Assembly (NCBI GenBank): GCA_938040985.1
Contig: CALHZD010000140.1
Coordinates: 1-46,144, forward strand
DNA from: an uncultured Propionivibrio sp.
GTDB lineage: Bacteria; Pseudomonadota; Gammaproteobacteria; Burkholderiales; Rhodocyclaceae
Direction: 5' to 3'
Length of the DNA: 46,144 bases
How positions within the stretch are numbered: position 1 is the first letter of the stretch; each line of letters starts with the position of its first letter. The notes under the pieces were generated by a model. That model was not told where the DNA came from and did no database searches. It was given only the letters and a program-made list of their open reading frames with translations. Both the position numbers and the translations under genes were made by a program. Positions 7,436-15,322 of the stretch are shown in pieces.

Positions 7436-8193
7436 AGTCTGACCTCAATGCCGCGTACGCGCATGAATTCCTTGGCCTGCCGCACGGTGTATTCGCCAAA
7501 ATGGAAAATACTCGCGGCGAGGACGGCATCGGCACCGCCTTGTGTAATGCCGTCGGCCAGGTGCTGCAAGTTACCGACGCCGCCACTGGCGACAACCGGA
7601 ACATCGACGGCGTCCGATACGGCGCGGATCAGCGCCAGATCAAAGCCGTTCCGGGTGCCATCTCGATCCATGCTGGTCAGCAGGATTTCCCCCGCCCCCA
7701 GCATCTGCACCTGCTTCGCCCAGGCAATCGCATCACGCCCGGTCGGCGTGCGGCCGCCGTGGGTAAAGACTTCCCATCGCCCCGCCCCGACCTGCTTGAC
7801 GTCGATGGCAACAACAATGCATTGATTGCCGACCTTGGCCGACGCTTCGGCGATCAGATCGGGATTTTGTACCGCCGCCGTGTTAATGCTCACCTTGTCG
7901 GCCCCCGCATTGAGCAGGCGGCGCACATCGGCGACCGTGCGCACGCCGCCGCCCACGGTCAGCGGAATGAAGACCTGCGCGGCACAGGCCTCGACGACAT
8001 GCAGGATGATGTCGCGCTGGTCGGATGAAGCGGTGATATCGAGAAACGTCACTTCATCCGCCCCCTGTTTATCGTAACGCCGTGCAATTTCAACCGGATC
8101 GCCGGCATCGCGCAGGTTGACGAAATTCGTCCCCTTGACGACGCGGCCGGCCGTGACGTCCAGACACGGGATAATGCGTTTGGCCAGGGTCAT
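7432..8193 (-). CDS. hisF: Imidazole glycerol phosphate synthase cyclase subunit HisF
   Basis: HisF is the TIM-barrel subunit that uses ammonia made by HisH to close the imidazole ring, yielding IGP and AICAR. The 253-residue protein has the two catalytic aspartates at the expected places: D12 in IIPCLDV and D131 in VVAIDVK. It also has the phosphate-binding loops VGGGVRT and ASGGVGN. It lies 14 bp downstream of hisA and overlaps hisI by 4 bp. HisF and HisA are related half-barrel duplications, and both barrels are intact here. Confidence 0.98.
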   Translation of the reverse strand: MTLAKRIIPCLDVTAGRVVKGTNFVNLRDAGDPVEIARRYDKQGADEVTFLDITASSDQRDIILHVVEACAAQVFIPLTVGGGVRTVADVRRLLNAGADKVSINTAAVQNPDLIAEASAKVGNQCIVVAIDVKQVGAGRWEVFTHGGRTPTGRDAIAWAKQVQMLGAGEILLTSMDRDGTRNGFDLALIRAVSDAVDVPVVASGGVGNLQHLADGITQGGADAVLAASIFHFGEYTVRQAKEFMRVRGIEVRL

Positions 8194-8207
8194 GGCGTCA
8201 GTTTCCG

Positions 8208-8957
8208 TCAGTGAAAGTCCGCCGAGAGCCGGTCCGCCTCGGCCTGAGCGTCGGCAAAAGCAAGCGTGCCGTCATAGATGGCGCGTCCGGCAATGGCGGC
8301 GAAAATCCCTTCGCTTTCTACCGCGCATAACTGGCGGATATCGTCGAGACTGGAAAAGCCGCCGCTGGCAATGACCGGCGTGCGCAGCGCCTGCGCCATC
8401 CGCACCGTCGCTTCGATGTTGATGCCGGTGAGCATGCCGTCACGCCCGATATCCGTATAAATAATGCCTTCGACGCCGTAGTCCTCACATTTTTTAGCCA
8501 GGCTGATGACATCGTGCCCGGTCAGTTTCGACCAGCCGTCGACCGCAACCTTGCCATCCTTCGCGTCAAGCCCGACGATAATCTGCCCGGGGAAGGCGCT
8601 ACAGGCATCGCGCAGAAAGCCGGGGTTTTTCACCGCCGCCGTACCGATGATGACGTAGCTGATGCCGCGATCGAGAATCCGCTCGATGGTATCGAGATCA
8701 CGGATGCCGCCGCCCAGCTGGACGGGGATTTCGCCATCAAGCGCCTCGACAATTTCGCGGATCGCCCGTTCATTCTTCTGCCGGCCGGCAAAGGCGCCGT
8801 CCAGATCGACGACATGCAACCGGCGCGCGCCCTGCGCCAGCCAGTGCGCGGCCTGTTCGCCGGGAGCAGTGGAAAACACCGTGGCTTCGTCCATGTCGCC
8901 CTGCTTCAGGCGCACGCACTGGCCGTCTTTCAGATCGATTGCGGGGATGATCAGCAT
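8208..8957 (-). CDS. hisA: ProFAR isomerase HisA
   Basis: HisA catalyses the Amadori rearrangement of ProFAR to PRFAR. The 249-residue TIM barrel has catalytic D8 (IPAIDLKDGQCVRL) and D131 (VGLDAKDGKV) and phosphate loops LGGGIRD and ASGGFSS. I chose MLIIPAIDLK at 8957 because the family begins there; a GTG six codons earlier lacks a ribosome binding site. The 160-bp gap to hisH upstream contains no gene that I can see. It is translated next to hisF with 14 bp between them. Confidence 0.97.
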   Translation of the reverse strand: MLIIPAIDLKDGQCVRLKQGDMDEATVFSTAPGEQAAHWLAQGARRLHVVDLDGAFAGRQKNERAIREIVEALDGEIPVQLGGGIRDLDTIERILDRGISYVIIGTAAVKNPGFLRDACSAFPGQIIVGLDAKDGKVAVDGWSKLTGHDVISLAKKCEDYGVEGIIYTDIGRDGMLTGINIEATVRMAQALRTPVIASGGFSSLDDIRQLCAVESEGIFAAIAGRAIYDGTLAFADAQAEADRLSADFH

Positions 8958-9117
8958 TTTGCGGAAACGAATCACTGAGGTTGGTGAAAAAACGGGCGCT
9001 TACCCGGGACGCCTCAAAATCGGCGTGCGGAAAACAGCCCAAAGCGAGCCATTCCTATCGTCATTCCGGCGTCCGTACAGCAAGAAACCCGCCATGGCAT
9101 GTCTATCGTTCAAGAAC

Positions 9118-9780
9118 TCAAGGCCGCCAGCCGATGAAATTTTCCAGCAGCCGCAGACCGACAGCCGCGCTTTTTTCCGGGTGGCACTGGATGGCGAAGA
9201 TATTATCCTGCGCCGCCGCGCTGGTAAAGCGGAGGCCATAGCGGGTTTCGCCCGCCGTCATCCGTAAATCGGCCGGTTCGGCGTAGTAGCTATGTACGAA
9301 ATAAAAACGCTCGCCGTCGTCAATACCGCCCCATAGGGGATGCGTTCGCGTCTGATGCACTTCGTTCCAGCCCATGTGCGGCACCTTGAGCCGCCGTTCC
9401 GCAGCACCGTCCGCACCCACGCCAGGCGCCGGAAAGCGCCGGACACGACCGGGCAGAATGCCCAATCCGGCGGTATCGCCTTCTTCGCTATGTTCAAACA
9501 GCATTTGCAGCCCGAGACAGATGCCGAGAAAAGGCTTGTTCCGCGCCGCAGCGACGACGGCCGGGCGCAAACCGCGCGCATCGATCTCTCGCATGCAATC
9601 GGGCATCGCGCCCTGCCCAGGAAAGACGACCCGTTCGGCGGCCATGACCGTTTGCGGATCGGCCGTCACGAGGATTTCGCAGCCATCGGCAACCTTGAGC
9701 AGCGCCTGCCGCACCGAGCGCAGATTGCCCATGCCATAGTCGATAATGGCAACCGTCCCCTGCGTTCCGTGCCCCGGCAT
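9118..9780 (-). CDS. hisH: Imidazole glycerol phosphate synthase glutaminase subunit HisH
   Basis: HisH is the class I glutamine amidotransferase that feeds ammonia to HisF. The 220-residue protein has the nucleophile elbow GICLGLQML (C88) and the catalytic pair H200/E202 in QCHPEKS, with an oxyanion-region motif at VVFPGQGAMPDCM. The start at 9780 gives the canonical VAIIDYGMGNLRSV N-terminus. The stop of hisB shares one base with this start (TAATG), so translation is coupled. A frame extension upstream lies within hisB and is not translated. Confidence 0.97.
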   Translation of the reverse strand: MPGHGTQGTVAIIDYGMGNLRSVRQALLKVADGCEILVTADPQTVMAAERVVFPGQGAMPDCMREIDARGLRPAVVAAARNKPFLGICLGLQMLFEHSEEGDTAGLGILPGRVRRFPAPGVGADGAAERRLKVPHMGWNEVHQTRTHPLWGGIDDGERFYFVHSYYAEPADLRMTAGETRYGLRFTSAAAQDNIFAIQCHPEKSAAVGLRLLENFIGWRP

Positions 9781-10367
9781 TAAAGCGCCCCCTTGGTCGA
9801 CGGCACCCGGCCGGCCTGGCGCGCATCTTCGGCGACGGCCATGCGCAGGGCGCGGCCGAAGGCTTTGAACACGGTTTCCGCCTGGTGATGGGCATTGTCG
9901 CCGCGCAGGTTGTCGATATGCAGGGTCATCAGCGCGTGATTGACCAGACCCTGGAAGAATTCCCGGCACAGATCGACGTCAAACGCACCGACCCATGCAC
10001 GCGCGAAAGCGACGGAGAACACCAGCCCCGGACGCCCGGACAGATCGATCACCACGCGCGAGAGCGACTCGTCGAGCGGCACGTAGGCGTGCCCATAGCG
10101 GCAGATGCCCTGCTTGCCGCCCAGCGCCGCCGCCAGCGCCTGCCCAAAGGCGATGCCGACGTCTTCGACGGTATGGTGCGCATCAATGTGCAGGTCCCCC
10201 GTTGCCTCAATGTCAAGATCGATCAGGCCATGCCGCGCCACCTGGTCGAGCATGTGGTCGAGAAAAGGCACGCCGGTCGCCAGCTTTGCCTGACCGGCGC
10301 CGTCGAGATTCAGCCGGACCCTGACCTGCGTTTCGGAGGTATTTCTGCTTACTTCGGCTTGCCGCAT
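9780..10367 (-). CDS. hisB: Imidazoleglycerol-phosphate dehydratase HisB (monofunctional)
   Basis: HisB removes water from IGP to give imidazole acetol phosphate, the substrate of HisC. The 195-residue protein is the monofunctional dehydratase, without the phosphatase domain seen in enteric HisB. Its Mn-binding histidine motifs are FLDHMLDQVARHG, DAHHTVEDVGIAFG, LVNHALMTLH and GDNAHHQAETVFKAFGRAL. I chose the ATG at 10367 because AAGGTG lies 5 bases upstream and the family length is about 195. An ATG eight codons earlier has no site. hisC normally lies just upstream on the same strand; here it is divergent. Confidence 0.96.
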   Translation of the reverse strand: MRQAEVSRNTSETQVRVRLNLDGAGQAKLATGVPFLDHMLDQVARHGLIDLDIEATGDLHIDAHHTVEDVGIAFGQALAAALGGKQGICRYGHAYVPLDESLSRVVIDLSGRPGLVFSVAFARAWVGAFDVDLCREFFQGLVNHALMTLHIDNLRGDNAHHQAETVFKAFGRALRMAVAEDARQAGRVPSTKGAL

Positions 10368-10626
10368 GCTGGCACCTTGATTCACGATCATTAAGAGGAA
10401 ATGACATGTCGGATGATGGGCGGGCCGGAAAGCCGGCTGCTCGGGCAGGCCGTCTCACCCATGCGCCCGCGCCCGTATCAGTTCGCGGGCGTCATGATAC
10501 CATTGCCTCCTGTCCGCAGCGGCGTGTCCGGGGCATCCTGCCGGAGGCTCCACACCGTCACCGCAACCGCCACGACCCGACGACCTATTCGACCCTATTC
10601 GAACTATCCCGCGTATCGTTGCCACC

Positions 10627-11748
10627 ATGAGCCAGTTCTGGAGCCAGACCGTCCATCGCCTGACGCCCTATGTCCCCGGCGAACAGCCCGCACTGCCCGG
10701 TCTCGTCAAGCTCAATACCAACGAAAATCCTTATCCGCCCTCGCCCGCCGTGCTGACGGCGCTGCACGAGGCGTTGGGCGAAGACGCCGCTGCACTGCGC
10801 CTGTACCCTGATCCGGACGCGACGCGGCTCAAGGCGGCGATCGCCGAGCAGTTTCCGGCAAGCGGCATCGCCCCCGCACAGATCTTCGTCGGCAATGGCT
10901 CGGACGAAGTGCTGGCGCACGTGTTCATGGCGCTGCTCCAGCACGATCGGCCGCTGCTCACGCCGGACATCGGTTACAGCTTCTATCCCGTCTATTGCCG
11001 GCTGTACGGTATCGATTGCGCTCGCATACCGCTCGATGCCGAGTTCACCGTTCGCATCGACGATTACCTGCACCCCCGGTGTGGATGCGGCGCCATCATT
11101 CTCGCCAATCCGAACGCGCCGACAGGCCGTCTGTTGCCGCAGTCCGACATCGAGCGCCTGGCGCGCGCGCATCCCGACGTCCCCATTGTCATCGACGAAG
11201 CCTATATCGACTTTAGCGGCGAAACGATTGCGGAAATCCCCACCGCCGTACCGCTCATCGACCGTCTGCCCAATCTGCTGATTATCCGCACGCTGTCCAA
11301 ATCCTATTCCCTGGCCGGCCTGCGCATCGGTTACGCCATCGGCCAAGCGCCGCTCATTGAGGCGCTCGATCGCGTCAAGAACAGTTTCAACTCCTACCCG
11401 CTCGACCGTCTCGCCATCGCCGGCGGCATCGCCGCCCTGCGCGACCGCGCCCATTTCGACGCAACGCGCCGCGCCGTCATGCAAAGCCGGGCTTGGTTAA
11501 GCGAGGCCTTGCGCGGGCTGGGCTTTGAAGTCCTGCCCTCGGCGGCCAATTTCATTTTCGCCCGCCATCCACGGCACGACGCCGCACATATCGCCGCCAG
11601 CCTGCGGGCGCATCACATCCTTGTCCGCCATTTCAGGCAGCCGCGCATCGAGCAGTATCTGCGCATCAGTATCGGCACGGACGCGCAGTGCCGTGCGCTG
11701 GCCGACGCCTTATCGGCCATTGTGAACGCACCGGGCGGCGGGCAATGA
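10627..11748 (+). CDS. hisC: Histidinol-phosphate aminotransferase HisC
   Basis: HisC is the PLP enzyme that transaminates imidazole acetol phosphate with glutamate to histidinol phosphate. The 373-residue protein has NTNENPYPPSP (31-40), NPNAPTG (161-167), DEAYIDF (190-196), the Schiff-base lysine K225 in RTLSKSYSLAG and an arginine-containing C-terminal motif YLRISIGT. It is divergent from hisB, with 259 bp between the two starts. No clear Shine-Dalgarno sequence precedes its ATG. The start overlaps by 4 bp (ATGA) the end of a 74-codon reading frame beginning at 10406. hisG and hisD are not in the window. Confidence 0.95.
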   Translation: MSQFWSQTVHRLTPYVPGEQPALPGLVKLNTNENPYPPSPAVLTALHEALGEDAAALRLYPDPDATRLKAAIAEQFPASGIAPAQIFVGNGSDEVLAHVFMALLQHDRPLLTPDIGYSFYPVYCRLYGIDCARIPLDAEFTVRIDDYLHPRCGCGAIILANPNAPTGRLLPQSDIERLARAHPDVPIVIDEAYIDFSGETIAEIPTAVPLIDRLPNLLIIRTLSKSYSLAGLRIGYAIGQAPLIEALDRVKNSFNSYPLDRLAIAGGIAALRDRAHFDATRRAVMQSRAWLSEALRGLGFEVLPSAANFIFARHPRHDAAHIAASLRAHHILVRHFRQPRIEQYLRISIGTDAQCRALADALSAIVNAPGGGQ

Positions 11749-11828
11749 TTGATGCTGCCAGGTTCTACACGCTAGGTGCAAACCACGCGCCAACACTCTA
11801 AACGCCAAGAAAGGAAAGAGAGGAAACC

Positions 11829-12515
11829 ATGAACGAAGCCGTCAAATACGTCGATGAAGCCATCCGCTCGCGCCACTCCATGCGCCGCTTCCTGCCCACG
11901 CCGGTGCCTAAGGCGACCGTGCGCGAACTGCTCGAACTGGCGGCTTGTGCGCCTTCCGGCACCAACGTCCAGCCCTGGCGGGTCTATGCGCTGAGCGGTG
12001 AAGCGAAAAACGCGCTTTCCGCCGCGATCATGGCCAAGCACGCCGCTGGCGAAACCGACGGCGGGCGCGAACTCGACTACTACCCTAAGGAATGGGTCGA
12101 ACCCTGGCTGTCGCGCCGCCGCAAGTGCGGCCTCGGCCTTTACAGCCTGCTGGGCATTCAGAAAGGCGATACGGCGCGGATGAAGGAGCAGGCCGGCCGT
12201 AACTACATTTTCTTTGACGCGCCGGTCGGCCTGATTTTCACGCTCGACAACCGTCTTGGCAAAGGCATGCTCGTCGATTGCGGCATGTTTCTCGGCAACC
12301 TGATGATCGCCGCCCGCGCACGCGGCCTCGACACCTGCCCGCAGGCCTTCTTTGCCGACTATCACAAAACGATTCGCGCTCACCTCGGCATCGCGGACAA
12401 TGAAATCGTCTATTGCGGCATGGCGCTCGGCTACGCCGACCCCAACGCGCCGGAAAACACACTGAGAACCGAGCGCGAGCCGGTCGAAGTATTCACCGAC
12501 TTCCGCGGCTTCTAG
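11829..12515 (+). CDS. Nitroreductase family oxidoreductase (FMN-dependent)
   Basis: This is a 228-residue protein of the nitroreductase/flavin reductase fold, usually an FMN homodimer using NAD(P)H. The FMN-binding features are the N-terminal RSRHSMRRF (13-21), APSGTNVQPW (41-50), and the C-terminal region CGMALGYADPNAPENTLRTER, where the helix-capping basic residues usually contact FMN phosphate. A strong purine-rich site (GAGGAAACC) lies just before the ATG. It is 80 bp downstream of hisC and ends at a good rho-independent terminator. The physiological substrate is not evident, and a link to histidine synthesis is not implied. Confidence 0.9.
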   Translation: MNEAVKYVDEAIRSRHSMRRFLPTPVPKATVRELLELAACAPSGTNVQPWRVYALSGEAKNALSAAIMAKHAAGETDGGRELDYYPKEWVEPWLSRRRKCGLGLYSLLGIQKGDTARMKEQAGRNYIFFDAPVGLIFTLDNRLGKGMLVDCGMFLGNLMIAARARGLDTCPQAFFADYHKTIRAHLGIADNEIVYCGMALGYADPNAPENTLRTEREPVEVFTDFRGF

Positions 12516-12590
12516 CGCCCCCGCGTTTCAATCCGGGAACCCAGCCGATCAACGGTCTTTTTTAACCCGGATTCATCGGCGGCATTTTCA

Positions 12591-12616
12591 GGGAGGCGAC
12601 AGGCCTCCCTTTTTAT
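12591..12616 (+). terminator. Rho-independent terminator after the nitroreductase gene
   Basis: GGGAGGC and GCCTCCC (12591-12597, 12603-12609) form a 7-bp perfect stem around the 5-nt loop GACAG, followed by TTTTTAT. It lies 75 bp downstream of the nitroreductase stop codon. Confidence 0.85.
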
Positions 12617-12625
12617 TTCGGGGTA

Positions 12626-12861
12626 ATGACCAAACTTCATGCTTTCCCCGAGGCGTTTGGCGCTAATCGCCAAAATGCCTGCGCAAAGCCACCCATCCCA
12701 AAAAATAATGTAAATGTGCGGCTGCGCCTTGCCGCACGACCCGTACGATCTTCAGCGCACCGCCTGCTTGCCTTGAGCTCCAGGATTAAGGAGTCATGGC
12801 CAAATTTCAAGTTTCTTCCGAGACGCCTGGCGCTAAAGGACAAAACTTATGCTTAAAGCCT
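12626..12861. repeat. Two degenerate direct copies of a ~65-bp unit, about 169 bp apart
   Basis: The segment at 12626-12691 (ATGACCAAACTTCATG..., later GAGGCGTTTGGCGCTAA) reappears at 12795-12861 (ATGGCCAAATTTCAAG..., later GAGACGCCTGGCGCTAA). Both end in a similar stretch, GCAAAGCC versus GCTTAAAGCC. The copies share most bases but differ by point changes and small indels that would break any common reading frame. I see no protein family in either. It could be decayed tandem duplication or a second kind of dispersed repeat next to the hairpin array that follows. Confidence 0.5.
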
Positions 12862-12973
12862 CATTCTTCAGCAGAAGAATCCTTTATAAACCGTCCCTGA
12901 TTCTCCTTTTTCAGCCTATGATGGCGCTGCAAAAACCTTTCCATGTTCCCAAATCTTCCTTCCGGATTCCGTG

Positions 12974-13659
12974 TCTTTGGGGCGTTTCAGCCCGGTCGCT
13001 TCTGGAACCCTTGTCAGTAAGGCGTTTGCGGACAGGCAATCTGGGATGCCAGTAAATACTGGACTTACCGATAGGCATGCCAAGAACCCGCGTAAACATT
13101 GGGCTGGCGGACAGCCCCTCCGGAAACGCCCGTTTTACGCGGGCTGCGAGGCAGGCCGACGGCAAATGTCCGCACCATTCGAACGCACGGCAAATGGCTT
13201 TGCCGACTTTTCCGGCGGAGCGGTTTTTCATACGCCCAATCTCCCTGCCGGTAGCTTGCTCGTTCGGGATGCCAAACACAGGAAAATCCTCAAAGGCAAG
13301 CCACCTCCGGCCGAATGGATCAGGCATAAGCCGGCCGGCCGCAGCGGAGCGCAATGACTCGTCGGCCTGAAGCCCCGTCTTTTGGGCGTTTCAGCCCGGT
13401 TGCTTCTGAAACCCTTGTCAATCGGGCATCTGCCGGCAGGTAAGCCGGAAGTGCCCATAAACATTGGGCTAGCGGGCGGCCCCTCCGAAAACGCCCGTTT
13501 TACGCGGGCTGCGGGGCAGTCGGTCTCCGTCGCCGTAAAGCTGCCGAGGGCGTCAGGTTCAAGGCGTTTTTCTAACCGAAACTGGCGCTGGCGGCTGCCA
13601 ATCACACTATTGCGGCATTGCGGTATTGCTGACGTCTTGCCAGCCCAGTGTTTACGGGC
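12974..13659. repeat. Second hairpin array with two large homologous blocks
   Basis: This is the same 17-nt hairpin layout as at the left end of the window. In block 1 units start at 13007, 13048, 13088 and 13128. In block 2 they start at 13411, 13453 and 13493, and a lone unit lies at 13643. Clear examples are GCCCGTTTTACGCGGGC (13128 and 13493, identical) and GCCCATAAACATTGGGC (13453), again with 5-bp stems and 7-nt loops. Steps are 40-42 bp. The blocks 12974-13155 and 13381-13519 are homologous over most of their length, block 1 carrying about one extra 40-bp unit. No gene is recognised here. Confidence 0.72.
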
Positions 13660-13968
13660 GCTCCAGACCTGCTTATCCGATCACGGCGCGCCGTTTTCTT
13701 GAAGCCTGGCTCGCCTGGCGTGTTTGGCAGAGTGCTGATGACGCCGCTCGTCGCAGTATGTTCTTTTAATGGGTAGGTTTTTGATCTGTTTTGAGAGGAA
13801 GGAAGGGTGTTTTTTGCCTTCAAAGGTTTTCAACTCTCAGGAGCCTTACAGCGTAAAAGCTACAAAGATTTTCAGCATGAGTTTTGTCCGGCGCCCCGAA
13901 AATTCAAACAAAACAGAGGGAATTACCAGCCTTCTCCAGGCTTCTCCGGCACGCCATGCCTTGATTAT
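13660..13968. other. Gene-free stretch after the repeat array
   Basis: In these 309 bp I see no protein family and no clear RNA. Local purine-rich runs (GAGAGGAAGGAAGG near 13792) look like ribosome binding sites but are not followed by a credible coding sequence. The VOC gene converges on this stretch from the right. Confidence 0.35.
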
Positions 13969-14373
13969 TTATTTACTCGGCTCCAGCCAGGCCATCGCCT
14001 CGATTTTGTGGCCGTCGAGATCACGGACAAAACAGCCATAGTACGGCTCACTATAATGCGGTCGCGGCCCTGGCGCGCCATCATCCTGGCCGCCGGCAGC
14101 CAGCGCCGCTTCGTAGAAGGCATGAACTTGTTCACGGTTTTTCGCCAGAAATGCAATATGCACGCCATTGGCGTTTTGTGCAGGTTGGCCGTCAAAAGGC
14201 GCCTGTATCCAGAATTCCGGATAAATACGGCCATAAGCAACCGCCTTATGCTCGCTTAAATCCAATATGCGGCCAATGCCTAGCGTCGCCAAAACCCGGT
14301 CATAAAACGCCAACGCCTCGCTGAAACGATTTGAACCCAATGAAACGTGAGAGAGAATGCTTGGGTTTTCCAT
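13969..14373 (-). CDS. VOC (glyoxalase/bleomycin-resistance fold) family protein
   Basis: This 134-residue protein has the paired beta-alpha-beta-beta-beta modules of the vicinal oxygen chelate superfamily. The first module begins ILSHVSLGSNRFSEALAFYDRVLATLG and the second VHIAFLAKNREQVHAFYEAALAAGG. It ends with the typical YYGCFVRDLDGHKIEAMAW, whose acidic residue is a common metal ligand. Family members include lyases, dioxygenases and antibiotic-binding proteins, and I cannot tell which applies. It is a monocistronic gene bordered by non-coding sequence on both sides. Confidence 0.88.
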   Translation of the reverse strand: MENPSILSHVSLGSNRFSEALAFYDRVLATLGIGRILDLSEHKAVAYGRIYPEFWIQAPFDGQPAQNANGVHIAFLAKNREQVHAFYEAALAAGGQDDGAPGPRPHYSEPYYGCFVRDLDGHKIEAMAWLEPSK

Positions 14374-14760
14374 ATCGATTTTTCTCCAGTTCTCTGGATA
14401 AGGATATTCAATAGAAGCAGAGGCACCCGCTATCAGCCGCAGCTTAGCAACCGATATTGTCGAAAGCCTTCGCTTTCCCGATGACGTTACTTGCCGACCG
14501 CTCTCGGCATACGCGCCATGCGTAGCCTAGATTTCACCGTTTTGTTGGAAAAGCGTATGCCATCGGATTCTATATGCATCGCCTGTGCGTGCTATTTGGT
14601 GATAAGCACGAGACGCCCCATCCGTTCTGCTCTGAGCTATACGGACACTCCGCCATTCATCTATTGCCTATCACGCCTCCTCCAGACTTGTACATCAGGA
14701 GAGGAGCAACGTGCATTTTGTGTCCGACTTGCCCGCTCAGGCAAAGAAGAAGAGCAAGGC
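14374..14760. other. Intergenic region without a recognisable gene
   Basis: This 387-bp stretch lies between the VOC gene and the YdcH-like gene. Short open frames on the plus strand (from about 14491) have no family resemblance and run into the YdcH-like gene antisense. The part next to 14373 should contain the VOC promoter; I see no strong -35/-10 pair. Confidence 0.35.
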
Positions 14761-14964
14761 TCAGGCCAGCGAACGTTCAAGCTGATAAATTTTATCCTTG
14801 AGCATGAGTTTGCGCTTCTTGAGGCGATGCACCAGAAGCTGGTCCTGATCCGGTAAAGGTGTGGCGGCGAGATGTTCAATGATCAAGTTGAGGTCTCGAT
14901 GTTCTACTTTGAGTTCATCAAGCGTCGCGCGGGCTTGGGTGATTTCTTCCTCGGTCAGCATCAT
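14761..14964 (-). CDS. YdcH-like / DUF465 small coiled-coil protein
   Basis: This is a 67-residue, highly charged helical protein starting MMLTEEEITQARATLDEL. It has the family C-terminal pattern HRLKKRKLMLKDKIYQLERSL (about 46-66), the conserved L-K-K-x-K-L-x-L-K-D-x-I motif of DUF465. Members are small cytosolic proteins of unknown function; no membrane or catalytic motif is present. AGGAAT lies 5 bases before the first ATG, and the second codon is also ATG. It is transcribed alone, leftward. Confidence 0.85.
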   Translation of the reverse strand: MMLTEEEITQARATLDELKVEHRDLNLIIEHLAATPLPDQDQLLVHRLKKRKLMLKDKIYQLERSLA

Positions 14965-15227
14965 TAAATTCCTATTGTTGGTTGATGTTCAGAACGGCCA
15001 CAAACAATGGCAGATTACACCAGAAGACAGCACTAACGGCACGCCACCGTAACGGCCTGCGCACATTGCAACAGCCCCGGGCGCGTCAGGAGATATGTTA
15101 GGCGCGCCGTGAGGAAAAAACAATGCCGCTACATAAAAATCGCCGGCACATGCTCGATGCCGCTTTCAATCCATGCTAGATAAACCACGTTAATGCACGA
15201 TATGCGCCGGTAACGCCCTGAATATGA

Positions 15228-15266
15228 CCCAAATAAAAACCCCGTGCGGAATAACCGCACGGGGTT
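15228..15266 (-). terminator. Strong rho-independent terminator of the groESL operon
   Basis: Reading the minus strand, AACCCCGTGCGG pairs with CCGCACGGGGTT (12 bp, loop TTATT), followed directly by TTTTATTT. It lies 57 bp past the groEL stop codon. Confidence 0.92.
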
Positions 15267-15322
15267 CGGTTGAAGCGTTCCGCATCCGAGAAAAGCCAGG
15301 GCGCGGAAGATGAAACAGGCGT

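Noticed and set aside
12911..13605. Small proteins within the second array
   Set aside because: Open frames exist on both strands but change frame between homologous blocks. No ribosome binding site or conserved domain is visible.
14491..14856. 121-codon open frame on the plus strand
   Set aside because: It runs antisense into the YdcH-like gene and shows no family resemblance.
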